From assembly GCF_020216685.1 (NCBI RefSeq), contig NZ_JAIWNS010000069.1, positions 1 to 17,910 of the forward strand: 17,910 nt of DNA. Reading direction: 5' to 3'. This document shows positions 1-7,058 of the stretch, one piece after another. How positions within the stretch are numbered: position 1 is the first letter of the stretch; each line of letters starts with the position of its first letter. The notes under the pieces are model-generated. The model did not search any database. It saw only the letters and a list, made by a program, of their open reading frames with translations, and had not been told where the DNA came from. The stretch comes from Methanospirillum hungatei (GTDB lineage Archaea > Halobacteriota > Methanomicrobia > Methanomicrobiales > Methanospirillaceae). Both the position numbers and the translations under genes were made by a program.

Positions 1-336
1 ATGCAGGTTCCTGTCCGTGTTGAGGTGGACGAGAAGAAGAACTTCACCATCTCGGTTGGTATTCCACCCACGACAGCGCTCATCATGAAAGAAGCAGGCG
101 TTGAAAAAGGCTCTGGTGAGCCAAATACCAAAATTGTCGGGGACGTGTCACTTGAGGCTGCTGTCACGATTGCCAAAATGAAACTTGATGACATGCTCTC
201 CTATGATCTCAAGAATGCGGTCAAGGAAGTTGTCGGTACCTGCGTATCGCTTGGTATTACAGTTTCAGGCAAAAAACCCAAAGATATGCTCAAAGAGATA
301 GATTCGGGCGCTCATGACGCAGTTCTCGTGGGATAG
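1..336 (+). CDS. rpl11: Large ribosomal subunit protein L11 (uL11), 5' end missing
   Basis: Component of the 50S stalk base. It binds 23S rRNA in the GTPase-associated region together with L10/P0 and helps stimulate elongation-factor GTPases. The frame is open from base 1 and ends with TAG at 334-336. The ATG at base 1 is probably an internal methionine: 111 residues are present, whereas archaeal L11 is about 155-165, so roughly 45-50 N-terminal residues lie upstream. Visible family segments are VPVRVEVDEKKNFTI, the proline-containing IPPTTALIMKEAG, and the C-terminal rRNA-binding part with KMKLDDMLSYDLKNAVKEV and GTCVSLGITVSGK. The order L11-L1-L10-L12 follows directly, the standard archaeal arrangement. 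Identification is firm; only the 5' boundary is unknown. Confidence 0.95.
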   Translation: MQVPVRVEVDEKKNFTISVGIPPTTALIMKEAGVEKGSGEPNTKIVGDVSLEAAVTIAKMKLDDMLSYDLKNAVKEVVGTCVSLGITVSGKKPKDMLKEIDSGAHDAVLVG

Positions 337-337
337 A

Positions 338-394
338 ATCGATATGTAACCATAGAAGATCGTGGAATCGATCACGGTCGCATCACTATGGAGG
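338..394 (+). promoter_or_regulatory. Structured leader overlapping the L1 ribosome binding site
   Basis: Seen in the sequence: bases 358-364 (GATCGTG) pair with 373-379 (CACGGTC), seven pairs with one G-U, closing an 8-base loop (365-372). Bases 350-355 (CCATAG) pair exactly with 386-391 (CTATGG). The two helices are separated by an asymmetric internal loop (2 bases left, 6 right). The outer helix includes the first two bases of the L1 Shine-Dalgarno GGAGG (390-394). The hairpin loop carries ATCGAT (367-372), which is self-complementary and also present upstream at 338-343, allowing a pseudoknot or alternative fold. Known: archaeal and bacterial L1 represses its own mRNA by binding a helix / asymmetric loop / helix mimic of its 23S rRNA site. 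That this is such a site is inference. Confidence 0.45.
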
Positions 395-400
395 AACCTG

Positions 401-1048
401 ATGGTAGAGAAGAGCGTCCTTATTGACGCATTGAAAAAGGCAAAAGAACAGGCGCCTGAACGGAAATTCACCGAGAGTGTCGATATGACCATTAACCTGA
501 AAAATATCGACATGTCTCAGCCGAAAAACCGTATTGATGAGACCATCCTCCTTCCCCACGGGAATGGAAGAGTAGTCAAGATAGCCGTTCTTGGTTCTGG
601 TGACATTGTCACTCAGGCACGAGAATCCGGCGTTGAACTCATCATGGGGCCGGAAGAAATTGAGCGCCTTGGAGGTGCCCCTCGTGAAGCACGTAAAGTT
701 GCATCCGAGCATCAGTTTTTCCTTGCAGAAACGCAGGTTATGAGTCTTGTCGGAAGATGGCTTGGTCCACGACTTGGTCCACGAGGCAGAATGCCCCAGC
801 CGATCCCCGCCGGTACGGATATCCGTCCGATCGTGGAGCGTCTTAGGAAATCTGTCAAAATCAGAACCAAGGACAAGATGTCATTCTCACTCAAGGTAGG
901 AACAACCGCCATGAGTGAAGAGGAGATTGCAGAGAACATCGATGCAGTCCTCAAGCGTATTCTCTCAAAACTTGAGATGGGTGACTTCCAGGTCAGATCG
1001 GTCTATGTCAAGACAACGATGGGGCCGTCTGTGAAGGTGGAGTTATAA
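401..1048 (+). CDS. rpl1: Large ribosomal subunit protein L1 (uL1)
   Basis: Forms the L1 stalk that moves deacylated tRNA out of the E site, and in archaea and bacteria is typically a translational repressor of its own operon. The product is 215 residues, normal for archaeal L1. The start is ATG 401, because GGAGG at 390-394 sits six bases upstream. An in-frame GTG at 362 would add 13 residues but falls inside the leader hairpin and has no Shine-Dalgarno sequence. Family signatures include LGSGDIVTQA, the RWLGPRLGPRGRMPQPIP loop and a C-terminal VRSVYVKTTMGPSVKVEL. The stop codon TAA overlaps the ATG of the L10 gene by one base, indicating translational coupling. The L11-L1 spacer of 64 bases contains the fold annotated separately. 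Confidence 0.96.
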   Translation: MVEKSVLIDALKKAKEQAPERKFTESVDMTINLKNIDMSQPKNRIDETILLPHGNGRVVKIAVLGSGDIVTQARESGVELIMGPEEIERLGGAPREARKVASEHQFFLAETQVMSLVGRWLGPRLGPRGRMPQPIPAGTDIRPIVERLRKSVKIRTKDKMSFSLKVGTTAMSEEEIAENIDAVLKRILSKLEMGDFQVRSVYVKTTMGPSVKVEL

Positions 1049-1896
1049 TGGCATTGTATACCGCACATCTGCCCCAGTGGAAGAAGGATGAGATTACCAC
1101 TATCAAGCGTCTCTCCAGCGAATATAAGCTGGTCGGACTGGTTGATATGTATGGTATCCCAGCCAGACAGGTGCAGGATATCAGAAGAAATCTTCGCGGG
1201 AAAGCCGAACTGATTATGACCCGTAACACCCTCATCGAACATGCATTCGGTGAGATCGGGGGATCCATAACAGACCTCTCTTCACACTTATCCGGGCATT
1301 CTGCTCTCATCTTTACTAATGAGAATCCTTTCAAGCTCTACAGCATGCTTGAAAAGACTAAAACAAAGATGGCAGCACGTCCCGGAGAGACTGCACCGGA
1401 AGATATCGTCGTTTCAAAAGGACCGACCAGTTTCCGTCCAGGTCCAATCGTCGGTGAGCTTCAGCAGGCCGGCATTCCTGCAGCAATTGAGGCAGGAAAA
1501 GTTACCATTCGTGAAACAAAAACGGTGGTAAAAGCTGGTCAGGAGATCAACAAAAAACTTGCAGATGCACTTGCAAAGCTGGATATCAAACCGATGGATG
1601 TCGGTCTTATCCTGCAGGCAGCCTTCTACGAAGGAAGTATCTACGAGTCTGATGTTCTAGCAATCGACGAGACTGCATTCTATAACAGCATCATCACCGC
1701 TGCAACCCACGCCTTTAATCTGTCAGTCAATGCTGCATACCCAACCCGGGATACCGCATCTGCACTGCTGACCAAGGCTGTCCGTGAAGCACGCGGAGTT
1801 GGTGTCGAGGCTGCAGTCACCAGTAGTGACATAATCGATGCAGTTCTAGGAAAGGCACAGGCTCAGGCCATGGCTCTCCAGAATGTTGTCGGATAA
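1048..1896 (+). CDS. rplP0: Acidic ribosomal protein P0 (L10, uL10)
   Basis: Base of the ribosomal stalk: anchors L12/P1 dimers to 23S rRNA next to L11. 282 residues. The N-terminal rRNA-binding domain is clear (VGLVDMYGIPARQVQDIRR, AELIMTRNTLIEHA), followed by the insert domain (VSKGPTSFRPGPIVGELQ, IKPMDVGLILQAAFYEGS) and helical C-terminal spine segments that bind P1 dimers. The start overlaps the L1 stop as TAATG. The protein ends in KAQAQAMALQNVVG: the acidic Glu-rich tail and final GLGALFG-type motif typical of many archaeal P0 proteins, and present in the L12 gene just downstream, are absent. No frameshift explains this, because the spacer after the TAA (1897-1946) encodes nothing acidic. 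Function is certain; the tail loss is real in this sequence. Confidence 0.96.
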   Translation: MALYTAHLPQWKKDEITTIKRLSSEYKLVGLVDMYGIPARQVQDIRRNLRGKAELIMTRNTLIEHAFGEIGGSITDLSSHLSGHSALIFTNENPFKLYSMLEKTKTKMAARPGETAPEDIVVSKGPTSFRPGPIVGELQQAGIPAAIEAGKVTIRETKTVVKAGQEINKKLADALAKLDIKPMDVGLILQAAFYEGSIYESDVLAIDETAFYNSIITAATHAFNLSVNAAYPTRDTASALLTKAVREARGVGVEAAVTSSDIIDAVLGKAQAQAMALQNVVG

Positions 1897-1946
1897 TCAA
1901 TATGCAAACAATACGAGTAATCGGAAAAATATTTAGGTGAATTAAC

Positions 1947-2198
1947 ATGGAGTATGTATACGCTGCACTCCTTCTGCACAAGGCAGGAAAGGAGATCAAC
2001 GAATCCTCTGTTCAGGCAGTACTTTCTGCCGCTGGTATCGCTGTCAACGAATCACGTGTCAAGGCACTTGTCGCATCCCTTGATGGTGTCGACATTGAGG
2101 ACGCAATCAGCAAGGCAGCAGCAGAAGAAGCACCAGCTGAAGACAAGAAGGCAGAAGAAGAGAGTGGAATGGCAGGGCTTGGTGCTCTGTTCGGCTAA
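1947..2198 (+). CDS. rpl12: Ribosomal stalk protein P1 (L12, archaeal type)
   Basis: Acidic stalk protein that dimerises on P0 and recruits translation GTPases. It has the archaeal/eukaryotic P1 fold, not bacterial L7/L12: an N-terminal helical dimerisation domain ([36 protein letters not shown]), an Ala/Glu-rich hinge, and the factor-binding end [14 protein letters not shown]. At 83 residues it is shorter than the usual 100 or so, the missing part being hinge. ATG 1947 is supported by AGGTGA at 1935-1940, six bases upstream. It is the last gene of the L11-L1-P0-P1 cluster and is followed at once by a T-rich terminator-like tract. Confidence 0.96.
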   Translation: MEYVYAALLLHKAGKEINESSVQAVLSAAGIAVNESRVKALVASLDGVDIEDAISKAAAEEAPAEDKKAEEESGMAGLGALFG

Positions 2199-2200
2199 AC

Positions 2201-2218
2201 TCTTTTCTTTTTTCTCTT
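2201..2218 (+). terminator. T-rich terminator after the ribosomal operon
   Basis: Pyrimidine tract with T4, T6 and further T/C runs beginning two bases after the rpl12 stop. Oligo-T tracts without a strong hairpin are the usual intrinsic termination signal in archaea. The next gene on this side is convergent, so termination is expected here. Confidence 0.55.
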
Positions 2219-2256
2219 CGACACAATTACTGTTCGGTCCAGTTTCTCAATTCATT

Positions 2257-2275
2257 AAAAAAAAGAAATTCTTTT
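2257..2275 (-). terminator. Oligo-T terminator of the msrA-phosphatase operon
   Basis: Read on the minus strand, a small A/T dyad (2261-2275, AAAAGAAATTCTTTT) leads into T8 (2264-2257), about 20 bases beyond the phosphatase stop. It faces the rpl12 terminator across a short convergent spacer. Confidence 0.5.
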
Positions 2276-2284
2276 CTGTAAAAA

Positions 2285-3196
2285 TCAGGGGCTCATAGCC
2301 GTTGCATTATACGGCGGGTTCATCTCATCATACGAAACACCAAATCTTTTCAGAATCGTCGGTGTGATATCTTTCTGATCTCCGGTCAGATTATATCCCG
2401 GTTCATTGGTCACCATCCAGAGAGAGATCTGTCCGGTATGATCTTTGGGACCGGTATTGAATCCATGATCGGTGGTAATATACAGGACAGTCTTATCTGA
2501 TATTCCAAGATCTTTAAGTGCCTGCAGAATGCTTCCGGTTGCTTCGTCTATCTTCAGTATTGCAGCAATCTGCTGAGGAGATCCTGCCCCATAGGCATAC
2601 CCTGCATCTGCTGCATCCCTGAAATGAGCGAAGATAAAAAAGCGTCCCAGAGATCCAAAGTGATAGACAGATTCAGATGCAACCGATCCGACAAGGCCGG
2701 CATCACTGTTCCGGTCATAGTAATAATCAACCACCTTGCCTGCATGATAAAAGGGCAACCCTTTGAGCATCCCAAGACTTCTCTCCTGTGATGCCACAAT
2801 AGCAGTACTGATATTATCTGACCCGAATGCATCTTCAAGCCGTTCAAAAACCGTCATCCCGTGAGGGATCTCACCATATCGCATACTTTTAAAAACTCCG
2901 GTCTGTTCCGGTGAATAACCAGTCAGAATCTGGGCGTGACCAGCCATGGTATCTGGATAATGATCGGTAATTGATATGTTGATAAAACTGCCAGTTTTTA
3001 AAAGAGAGGAGAGATGAGGCAGAGACCCGGTTTCAAGAAGATTTTGGAGGGTGTCTTTTGAAATACCATCCCATGAGATGAGGATAATACCCCGTGGATC
3101 CGAAGGAACTGCAGAAACATTCCCAATAATGATACAAATCAGCAGAAAAAGGACAACCACACTCTTTCTTTTGGTATTACACAGATGGTCTTTCAT
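2285..3196 (-). CDS. Secreted alkaline-phosphatase-superfamily protein (phosphodiesterase/nucleotide pyrophosphatase type)
   Basis: Probable extracytoplasmic metal-dependent phosphohydrolase; the substrate cannot be told from sequence. About 303 residues. The chosen start (3196-3194) gives a good signal peptide: MKDHLCNTKRK, then a hydrophobic core VVVLFLLICIIIGNVSA. A longer frame begins at 3229 but its extra 11 residues overlap msrA and add nothing signal-like. Superfamily motifs: ILISWDGISKDTL (first metal aspartate), HYPDTMAGHAQILTGYSPEQ (nucleophile Thr region), TTDHGFN (metal Asp-His) and KDHTGQ (metal His). It lies one base after the msrA stop (TGA-T-ATG), so the two are almost certainly co-translated. 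The fold is secure; the precise activity is not. Confidence 0.82.
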   Translation of the reverse strand: MKDHLCNTKRKSVVVLFLLICIIIGNVSAVPSDPRGIILISWDGISKDTLQNLLETGSLPHLSSLLKTGSFINISITDHYPDTMAGHAQILTGYSPEQTGVFKSMRYGEIPHGMTVFERLEDAFGSDNISTAIVASQERSLGMLKGLPFYHAGKVVDYYYDRNSDAGLVGSVASESVYHFGSLGRFFIFAHFRDAADAGYAYGAGSPQQIAAILKIDEATGSILQALKDLGISDKTVLYITTDHGFNTGPKDHTGQISLWMVTNEPGYNLTGDQKDITPTILKRFGVSYDEMNPPYNATAMSP

Positions 3197-3197
3197 A

Positions 3198-3674
3198 TCA
3201 GAACAGACTCCGTCCATAACGCTGACCAATTTTCATAAAATAAGACTGATGATACTCCTCCGCAGGCCAGAAAGTTTCTGCCGGAACAACCTCTGTAGCA
3301 ATTGCGGCATGATATCGACCTGACTGGTTCATCTCGCTAATAAATTTTTCTGCCTCCTCTTTTTGTTCAGGTGAGGTATAGAAGATGACGGAGCGGTACT
3401 GGCTGCCGACATCAGGCCCCTGCCTGTTTATTTCTGTTGGATTATGCAGGGAGAAGAAAATTTCCAGAAGTTGCCGATAGGTTATTGCCGCATCATCATA
3501 TTCAAGAGCAATTGTCTCTGCATGACCGGTCGTATCTGAACAGACATCCTGATAGGTTGGTTCTGTTGTATGCCCTCCCATATATCCGACTTTGGTATGA
3601 ATTACTCCCGGTATATTCTGAAATCCTGCTTCAATGCCCCAGAAACAGCCACCAGCAAAAAAGGCAATTCCCAT
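3198..3674 (-). CDS. msrA: Peptide-methionine (S)-S-oxide reductase MsrA
   Basis: Repairs oxidised methionine by reducing the S-epimer of methionine sulfoxide, free or in proteins, using thioredoxin-type reductants. 158 residues, a compact single-domain MsrA. The active site AGGCFWG, with catalytic Cys10, is at the N terminus as usual. Other family segments are [51 protein letters not shown] and YRSVIF, and the C-terminal AEEYHQSYF. Only two cysteines are evident (Cys10 and one in YQDVCS). No signal peptide, so cytoplasmic. It is the first gene of a two-gene unit with the phosphatase. No Shine-Dalgarno sequence is visible before ATG 3674, and a TATA-like box about 26 bases upstream suggests a leaderless message. 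Confidence 0.95.
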   Translation of the reverse strand: MGIAFFAGGCFWGIEAGFQNIPGVIHTKVGYMGGHTTEPTYQDVCSDTTGHAETIALEYDDAAITYRQLLEIFFSLHNPTEINRQGPDVGSQYRSVIFYTSPEQKEEAEKFISEMNQSGRYHAAIATEVVPAETFWPAEEYHQSYFMKIGQRYGRSLF

Positions 3675-3696
3675 ATACCGATCTTGGTCTGAAAAC

Positions 3697-3732
3697 TATT
3701 TAGTGAGATGGGTGAAGAAAAATTTAAACTAT
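3697..3732. promoter_or_regulatory. Divergent TATA boxes between msrA and the DUF3821 gene
   Basis: Minus strand: CTAAATAG at 3704-3697 is centred about 26 bases before the msrA ATG, the spacing expected of an archaeal TATA box to the transcription start, implying a leaderless transcript. Plus strand: the A/T-rich AATTTAAACTATA (3720-3732) lies about 20-30 bases before ATG 3750. Assignment is by spacing and composition only. Confidence 0.35.
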
Positions 3733-3749
3733 AAAGGAAATTGTTCATT

Positions 3750-4793
3750 ATGAAATATTCTTTAACCGGGCTTTTCAGCCTGCTCATATTTCTCTTCTGC
3801 GTATCACAGGTTAATGCAGATTTAAGAACAATCTCACCAGGAGGGACTGTTTTTCTTGGAGAAGAGGGACTTGACATTTCTGCAACCGGTGTTATGAACG
3901 GAGGGCAGATTGGATGGTGGGCACCGGGGAGCAGCAGAAGTTCAGACCCGACGGAACTCATGACTGTATCATCCCCGGACTCATTTTATGTATCGCCATC
4001 AGCCTTTTCAGGGAAAGAGGGGCTCTGGTACTCCTGGCCCGAAGGCAGCCCGGTATTCCAGGTAAAAAGGCCACAAGTATCGGTCAGAGTATATGATGAG
4101 ACTGCAGATTTTGATGCAACAGGAAAATGGATACCAAGAGGAGATGCGGTATCATTCCGGATATCTTCAAATGTCTATGAAGCAAACTCCCGCGGAGGTC
4201 CGGACGGGCAGGTGGATATCGTTCTCACCAGTCCTGAAGGTGCAAAATACTCATCCGTATCAGGCCCGTCCGGATCTTTCAGCCTGTCCGGGATTCCGCT
4301 TACCTCTTCATTAACCTCCACCGGTCCGGTCTGGAGTACCGGGGGAGTTACCGTCGGGACCTGGACCGTTCAGGCAGAATTATCAATGAACCGCATTAAG
4401 GATAATATGCCTGACCTGGGGGCAGGGATATCAGTTCCTGTGGAAGTTCTTATTCAGAATGTCAATCCCCTGATTAAAGCACCGGTTGCGATTGAGATTG
4501 GAACCCCTGAACCGGATAGAACTCCAATAGTGACACAAACAACAGGTCCCGCATATTCAACCCCGGTTACAAAACCTGCAACCCCGGTCCAGACTTTAGA
4601 GACACAGATACAAACACCTGCACCAGCCTTCACACCTGTTCCAACCCCTACCTCTACAACCGAACACACTATCGAACCAACACCGGTGAAAACACCTGAA
4701 TCAACACCAGTCCCTGAACCAACCAAAGCCCCGCTTGGTATACTCTCAATCATTGGAGCAGGTTTCGTTCTGATGGTTCTGAGAAGACCTTGA
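3750..4793 (+). CDS. DUF3821-type surface protein with Pro/Thr stalk and C-terminal anchor
   Basis: Cell-surface protein of unknown function, 347 residues. Signal peptide MKYSLTGLFSLLIFLFCVSQVNA, then a beta-rich ectodomain that resembles the archaeal DUF3821 family (LRTISPGGTVFLGEEGLDIS, GGQIGWWAPG, ARVY-like SVRVYDETADFDATGKWIPRG, GTWTVQAEL). From about residue 250 a long Pro/Thr/Glu stalk with repeated TPVPTPT-like words, probably glycosylated, leads to KAPLGILSIIGAGFVLMVLRRP: a Pro-containing membrane segment with Arg at the end, typical of archaeal C-terminal surface anchors. ATG 3750 is preferred to TTG 3741 because AAAGGAA at 3733-3740 is suitably spaced only for the ATG. Assignment to DUF3821 is from remembered family features, not a search. 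Confidence 0.75.
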   Translation: MKYSLTGLFSLLIFLFCVSQVNADLRTISPGGTVFLGEEGLDISATGVMNGGQIGWWAPGSSRSSDPTELMTVSSPDSFYVSPSAFSGKEGLWYSWPEGSPVFQVKRPQVSVRVYDETADFDATGKWIPRGDAVSFRISSNVYEANSRGGPDGQVDIVLTSPEGAKYSSVSGPSGSFSLSGIPLTSSLTSTGPVWSTGGVTVGTWTVQAELSMNRIKDNMPDLGAGISVPVEVLIQNVNPLIKAPVAIEIGTPEPDRTPIVTQTTGPAYSTPVTKPATPVQTLETQIQTPAPAFTPVPTPTSTTEHTIEPTPVKTPESTPVPEPTKAPLGILSIIGAGFVLMVLRRP

Positions 4794-4872
4794 AAATATT
4801 TTCTGTCCCCGGATTTCATCGCCCTCTCAATAAATACATATTTTACCAGCGAACAGAATAGTAGTGTAAGAG

Positions 4873-6249
4873 ATGTCCCACCTGAAACTACCGATAGGTA
4901 TCCAGTCTTTTACTGAAATCAGAACCGGGGAATATGTCTATATAGATAAAACGCCCCTGATTCACTCATTGGTACAATCAGGAAAATATTACTTTCTTTC
5001 ACGACCCCGGCGTTTTGGAAAAAGTCTCCTCATCGATACAGTAGATGCGGCTTTTTCTCAGAAACGGGATCTCTTTTCAGGACTTTTTCTGGACAGTTCT
5101 GATTCAAATTGGGACTGGAGCAGAAAAAACCCTGTTTTGAGAATTGACTGGTCACTTTCATCCCCACGGACACCGGAAGAATTAAAAACGCAGATACATG
5201 AACTCATCTCTTCCTGGGCAAGAACCTGGGATTTTGAACCTTTTGAAACATCAATAGGCGGACGAGTTTCTTCGATAATCAGAGAGATACACAAAAAAAC
5301 CGGTGAAAAGATCGTTATCCTTGTAGATGAGTACGACAAGCCAATCCTTGACACCCTGGAAGATCCTGCTCGTGAAGCTGAGATGCGGGATATCCTGCGG
5401 GACTTTTATGGAGTCATAAAACCGCTCGATTCTCATATCAGGTTTGTTTTTATCACAGGTGTATCGAAATTTATTAAAACCGGTATCTTTTCCGGATTAA
5501 ATAATCTTCAGGATATTACCCTTGACTTCCGGTACTCCACCATCTGCGGATATACAGAAGAGGATATTAGGACCTCCTTCGCATTCTGGTATTACCAATA
5601 TGATCCTGATCTCATCCGTGATTGGTACAACGGGTACTCCTGGACCGGTAATTCAGTCTATAACCCCTTTGATATTCTTTTGTTTTTTGATTCAGGTATC
5701 TTCAGACCATACTGGTTCGAGACAGGAACGCCATCATTTCTCCTGAAAAATTGGCTGAATGAGCCACGATTACCAGCGGAGTATGACGGAATGATATCAG
5801 GTGATGAGATTCTCCTGTCATTTAACCCGGAAAAGATAACGGTTGAAACCTTATTATTTCAGACCGGATACCTCACCATCAGATCCTGGTCATCTGATGG
5901 CATCAGAGGGTTTCGATGTACACTCGGGTATCCAAACAAAGAAGTGAGAACATCTCTCAACCTCCTGTTCTCTGAGGCTCTTTCCGGTTATTCACTCTCT
6001 GATAATCGTGATATATTGTTTTCGATTCTGGAAACCGGGGATGAAGAAGGATTACATGCTCACCTTCAGTCTTTCTTCGCATCAATTCCTCATGACTGGT
6101 ACCGGAAAAACCCCATTACAAGATATGAAGGTTATTGGGCAAGTCTGATATATTCGTATATTGCAAGTCTGGGATACGAAGTGATACCAGAAGATACGAC
6201 AAATAAAGGGCGGATAGATCTGACGGTAAAAACCTCATCATATATCTGA
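4873..6249 (+). CDS. AAA-ATPase / PD-(D/E)XK nuclease family protein, truncated by in-frame TGA
   Basis: Member of the AAA-ATPase-like/DUF1703 family, often multi-copy in bacteria and methanogens and of unclear function, perhaps mobile or defence-related. Residues 1-20 carry the signature LPIGIQSFTEIRTGEYVYID. The Walker-A-like RPRRFGKS is at 44-51 and Walker B VILVDEYDKPI at about 148-158. A central region contains WYNGYSW and YNPFDILLFF. At the C terminus YEVIPEDTTNKGRIDLTV carries the nuclease Asp (about 449), but the TGA at 6247-6249 ends the frame just before the catalytic E-x-K strand, which follows in the same frame. A full-length product would be 516 residues, this ORF gives 458. The ATPase part looks intact; the nuclease should be dead. 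A TATA-like AATAAATACATATTTTA (4830-4846) lies upstream. Confidence 0.8.
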   Translation: MSHLKLPIGIQSFTEIRTGEYVYIDKTPLIHSLVQSGKYYFLSRPRRFGKSLLIDTVDAAFSQKRDLFSGLFLDSSDSNWDWSRKNPVLRIDWSLSSPRTPEELKTQIHELISSWARTWDFEPFETSIGGRVSSIIREIHKKTGEKIVILVDEYDKPILDTLEDPAREAEMRDILRDFYGVIKPLDSHIRFVFITGVSKFIKTGIFSGLNNLQDITLDFRYSTICGYTEEDIRTSFAFWYYQYDPDLIRDWYNGYSWTGNSVYNPFDILLFFDSGIFRPYWFETGTPSFLLKNWLNEPRLPAEYDGMISGDEILLSFNPEKITVETLLFQTGYLTIRSWSSDGIRGFRCTLGYPNKEVRTSLNLLFSEALSGYSLSDNRDILFSILETGDEEGLHAHLQSFFASIPHDWYRKNPITRYEGYWASLIYSYIASLGYEVIPEDTTNKGRIDLTVKTSSYI

Positions 6250-6423
6250 ATCTTCGAATTTAAAGTCAAAGGCATTGGGATGAAGGGAAGAAAACCCCCT
6301 CTTGATCACATACACGATCATGGATATGCCGAAAAATACCTGCGAGACCCCCGGCAGAAGAAAAAGATCGGTATTGTATTTGATCCGGAATCGCGAAATA
6401 TTGAATCCTGGAACGTAGGATAA
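6250..6423 (+). pseudogene. Detached 3' end of the AAA-ATPase/PD-(D/E)XK gene
   Basis: Continuing in the same frame after the TGA, the bases encode IFEFKVKG, then LDHIHDHGYAEKYLRDP, KKIGIVFDPESRNIESWNVG and TAA at 6421-6423. This is the expected C-terminal nuclease end, with E-x-K in FEFKVK. There is no start codon or ribosome binding site, so it would not be translated alone. The stretch around 6277-6302 (GIGMKGRKPPLD) departs slightly from the usual GIGDEGRKPLD, possibly from small compensating indels. That comparison is from memory. TGA is not pyrrolysine (TAG), and selenocysteine is not expected in this group. Confidence 0.8.
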
Positions 6424-6426
6424 ATA

Positions 6427-6434
6427 TTTTTTTT
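6427..6434 (+). terminator. T8 tract after the broken nuclease gene
   Basis: Eight uninterrupted T residues begin four bases after the original stop codon, matching an archaeal oligo-T terminator. It separates the broken gene from the nitroreductase. Confidence 0.45.
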
Positions 6435-6495
6435 CATATAACAGTTGTCCACATGAAGTATCAGGACCGATAATTATCTTAGATCGTAAGTAATA

Positions 6496-7017
6496 ATGAA
6501 TACTATGAATCTTGGAGCGACGATTATCAAATCTCGGCGGAGCGTCAGATCATACATTGATAAACCACTCAGCGATGAAATTATTAAAGAAACCCTTGAA
6601 TGTGGTCGTCTGGCTCCGACAGCAATGAATCTGCAGCCCTGGCTTCTTGGTGTTGTAACAGACCGTGATCTGCTGAAAAAAATAGCAGATATCACCGATC
6701 ATGGGAAATTCATCGCTGAAGCAGCTGCCTGTTTTGTCACATGCGGCGATAAAAATGCAAAATATTATCTGGAAGACTGCTGTGCAGCAACCATGAACAT
6801 GATCACCTGTCTGCAAGCCTATGGTGTCGGAAGCTGCTGGGTAGCCGGCGACAAAAAAGAGTATGGGGCTGAGATCTGTAAACTTCTGGAGATACCAGAG
6901 CCCTATTCATTAACATCACTCATTCCGGCAGGCTATCCAAAAGAAGTAAAAGTTCCAAGTAAAAAACCGGGAAAAGAGATCTTCTTTACCAACCGGTGGT
7001 CACCGGAAGAAAAATAA
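6496..7017 (+). CDS. Nitroreductase-family FMN oxidoreductase
   Basis: Cytoplasmic flavoprotein of the nitroreductase superfamily; the true substrate (quinone, flavin, nitro-compound or other) is unknown. 173 residues, one compact domain. The N-terminal SRRSVRSYIDKPLSDEII gives the phosphate-binding Arg/Ser residues of the FMN site, GRLAPTAMNLQPW is the second FMN loop, and AATMNMITCLQAYGVGSCWV is the family's central helix and turn. SLIPAGYP near the C terminus is also characteristic. Six cysteines are present, which is many for this size and may reflect an anaerobic lifestyle. Start ATG 6496 or 6505; neither has a clear Shine-Dalgarno sequence. ATAATTAT about 22-26 bases upstream fits a TATA box and a leaderless message. 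It is convergent with the protease gene, 41 bases away. Confidence 0.88.
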   Translation: MNTMNLGATIIKSRRSVRSYIDKPLSDEIIKETLECGRLAPTAMNLQPWLLGVVTDRDLLKKIADITDHGKFIAEAAACFVTCGDKNAKYYLEDCCAATMNMITCLQAYGVGSCWVAGDKKEYGAEICKLLEIPEPYSLTSLIPAGYPKEVKVPSKKPGKEIFFTNRWSPEEK

Positions 7018-7058
7018 GGGATTTTATAATCCAATCTTGATTTTACCGTCCAATGCCA

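Noticed and set aside
362..400. GTG start that would extend L1 by 13 residues
   Set aside because: Lies in the leader hairpin, lacks a ribosome binding site, and L1 family length fits ATG 401.
4454..4819. Long minus-strand ORF rich in Val/Gly opposite the DUF3821 gene
   Set aside because: A complement shadow of the Pro/Thr stalk coding repeats; it has no start context or family features.
6247..6249. TGA as a recoded (selenocysteine) codon
   Set aside because: No selenocysteine insertion signal seen, the family has no cysteine here, and this methanogen group is not known to use selenocysteine.
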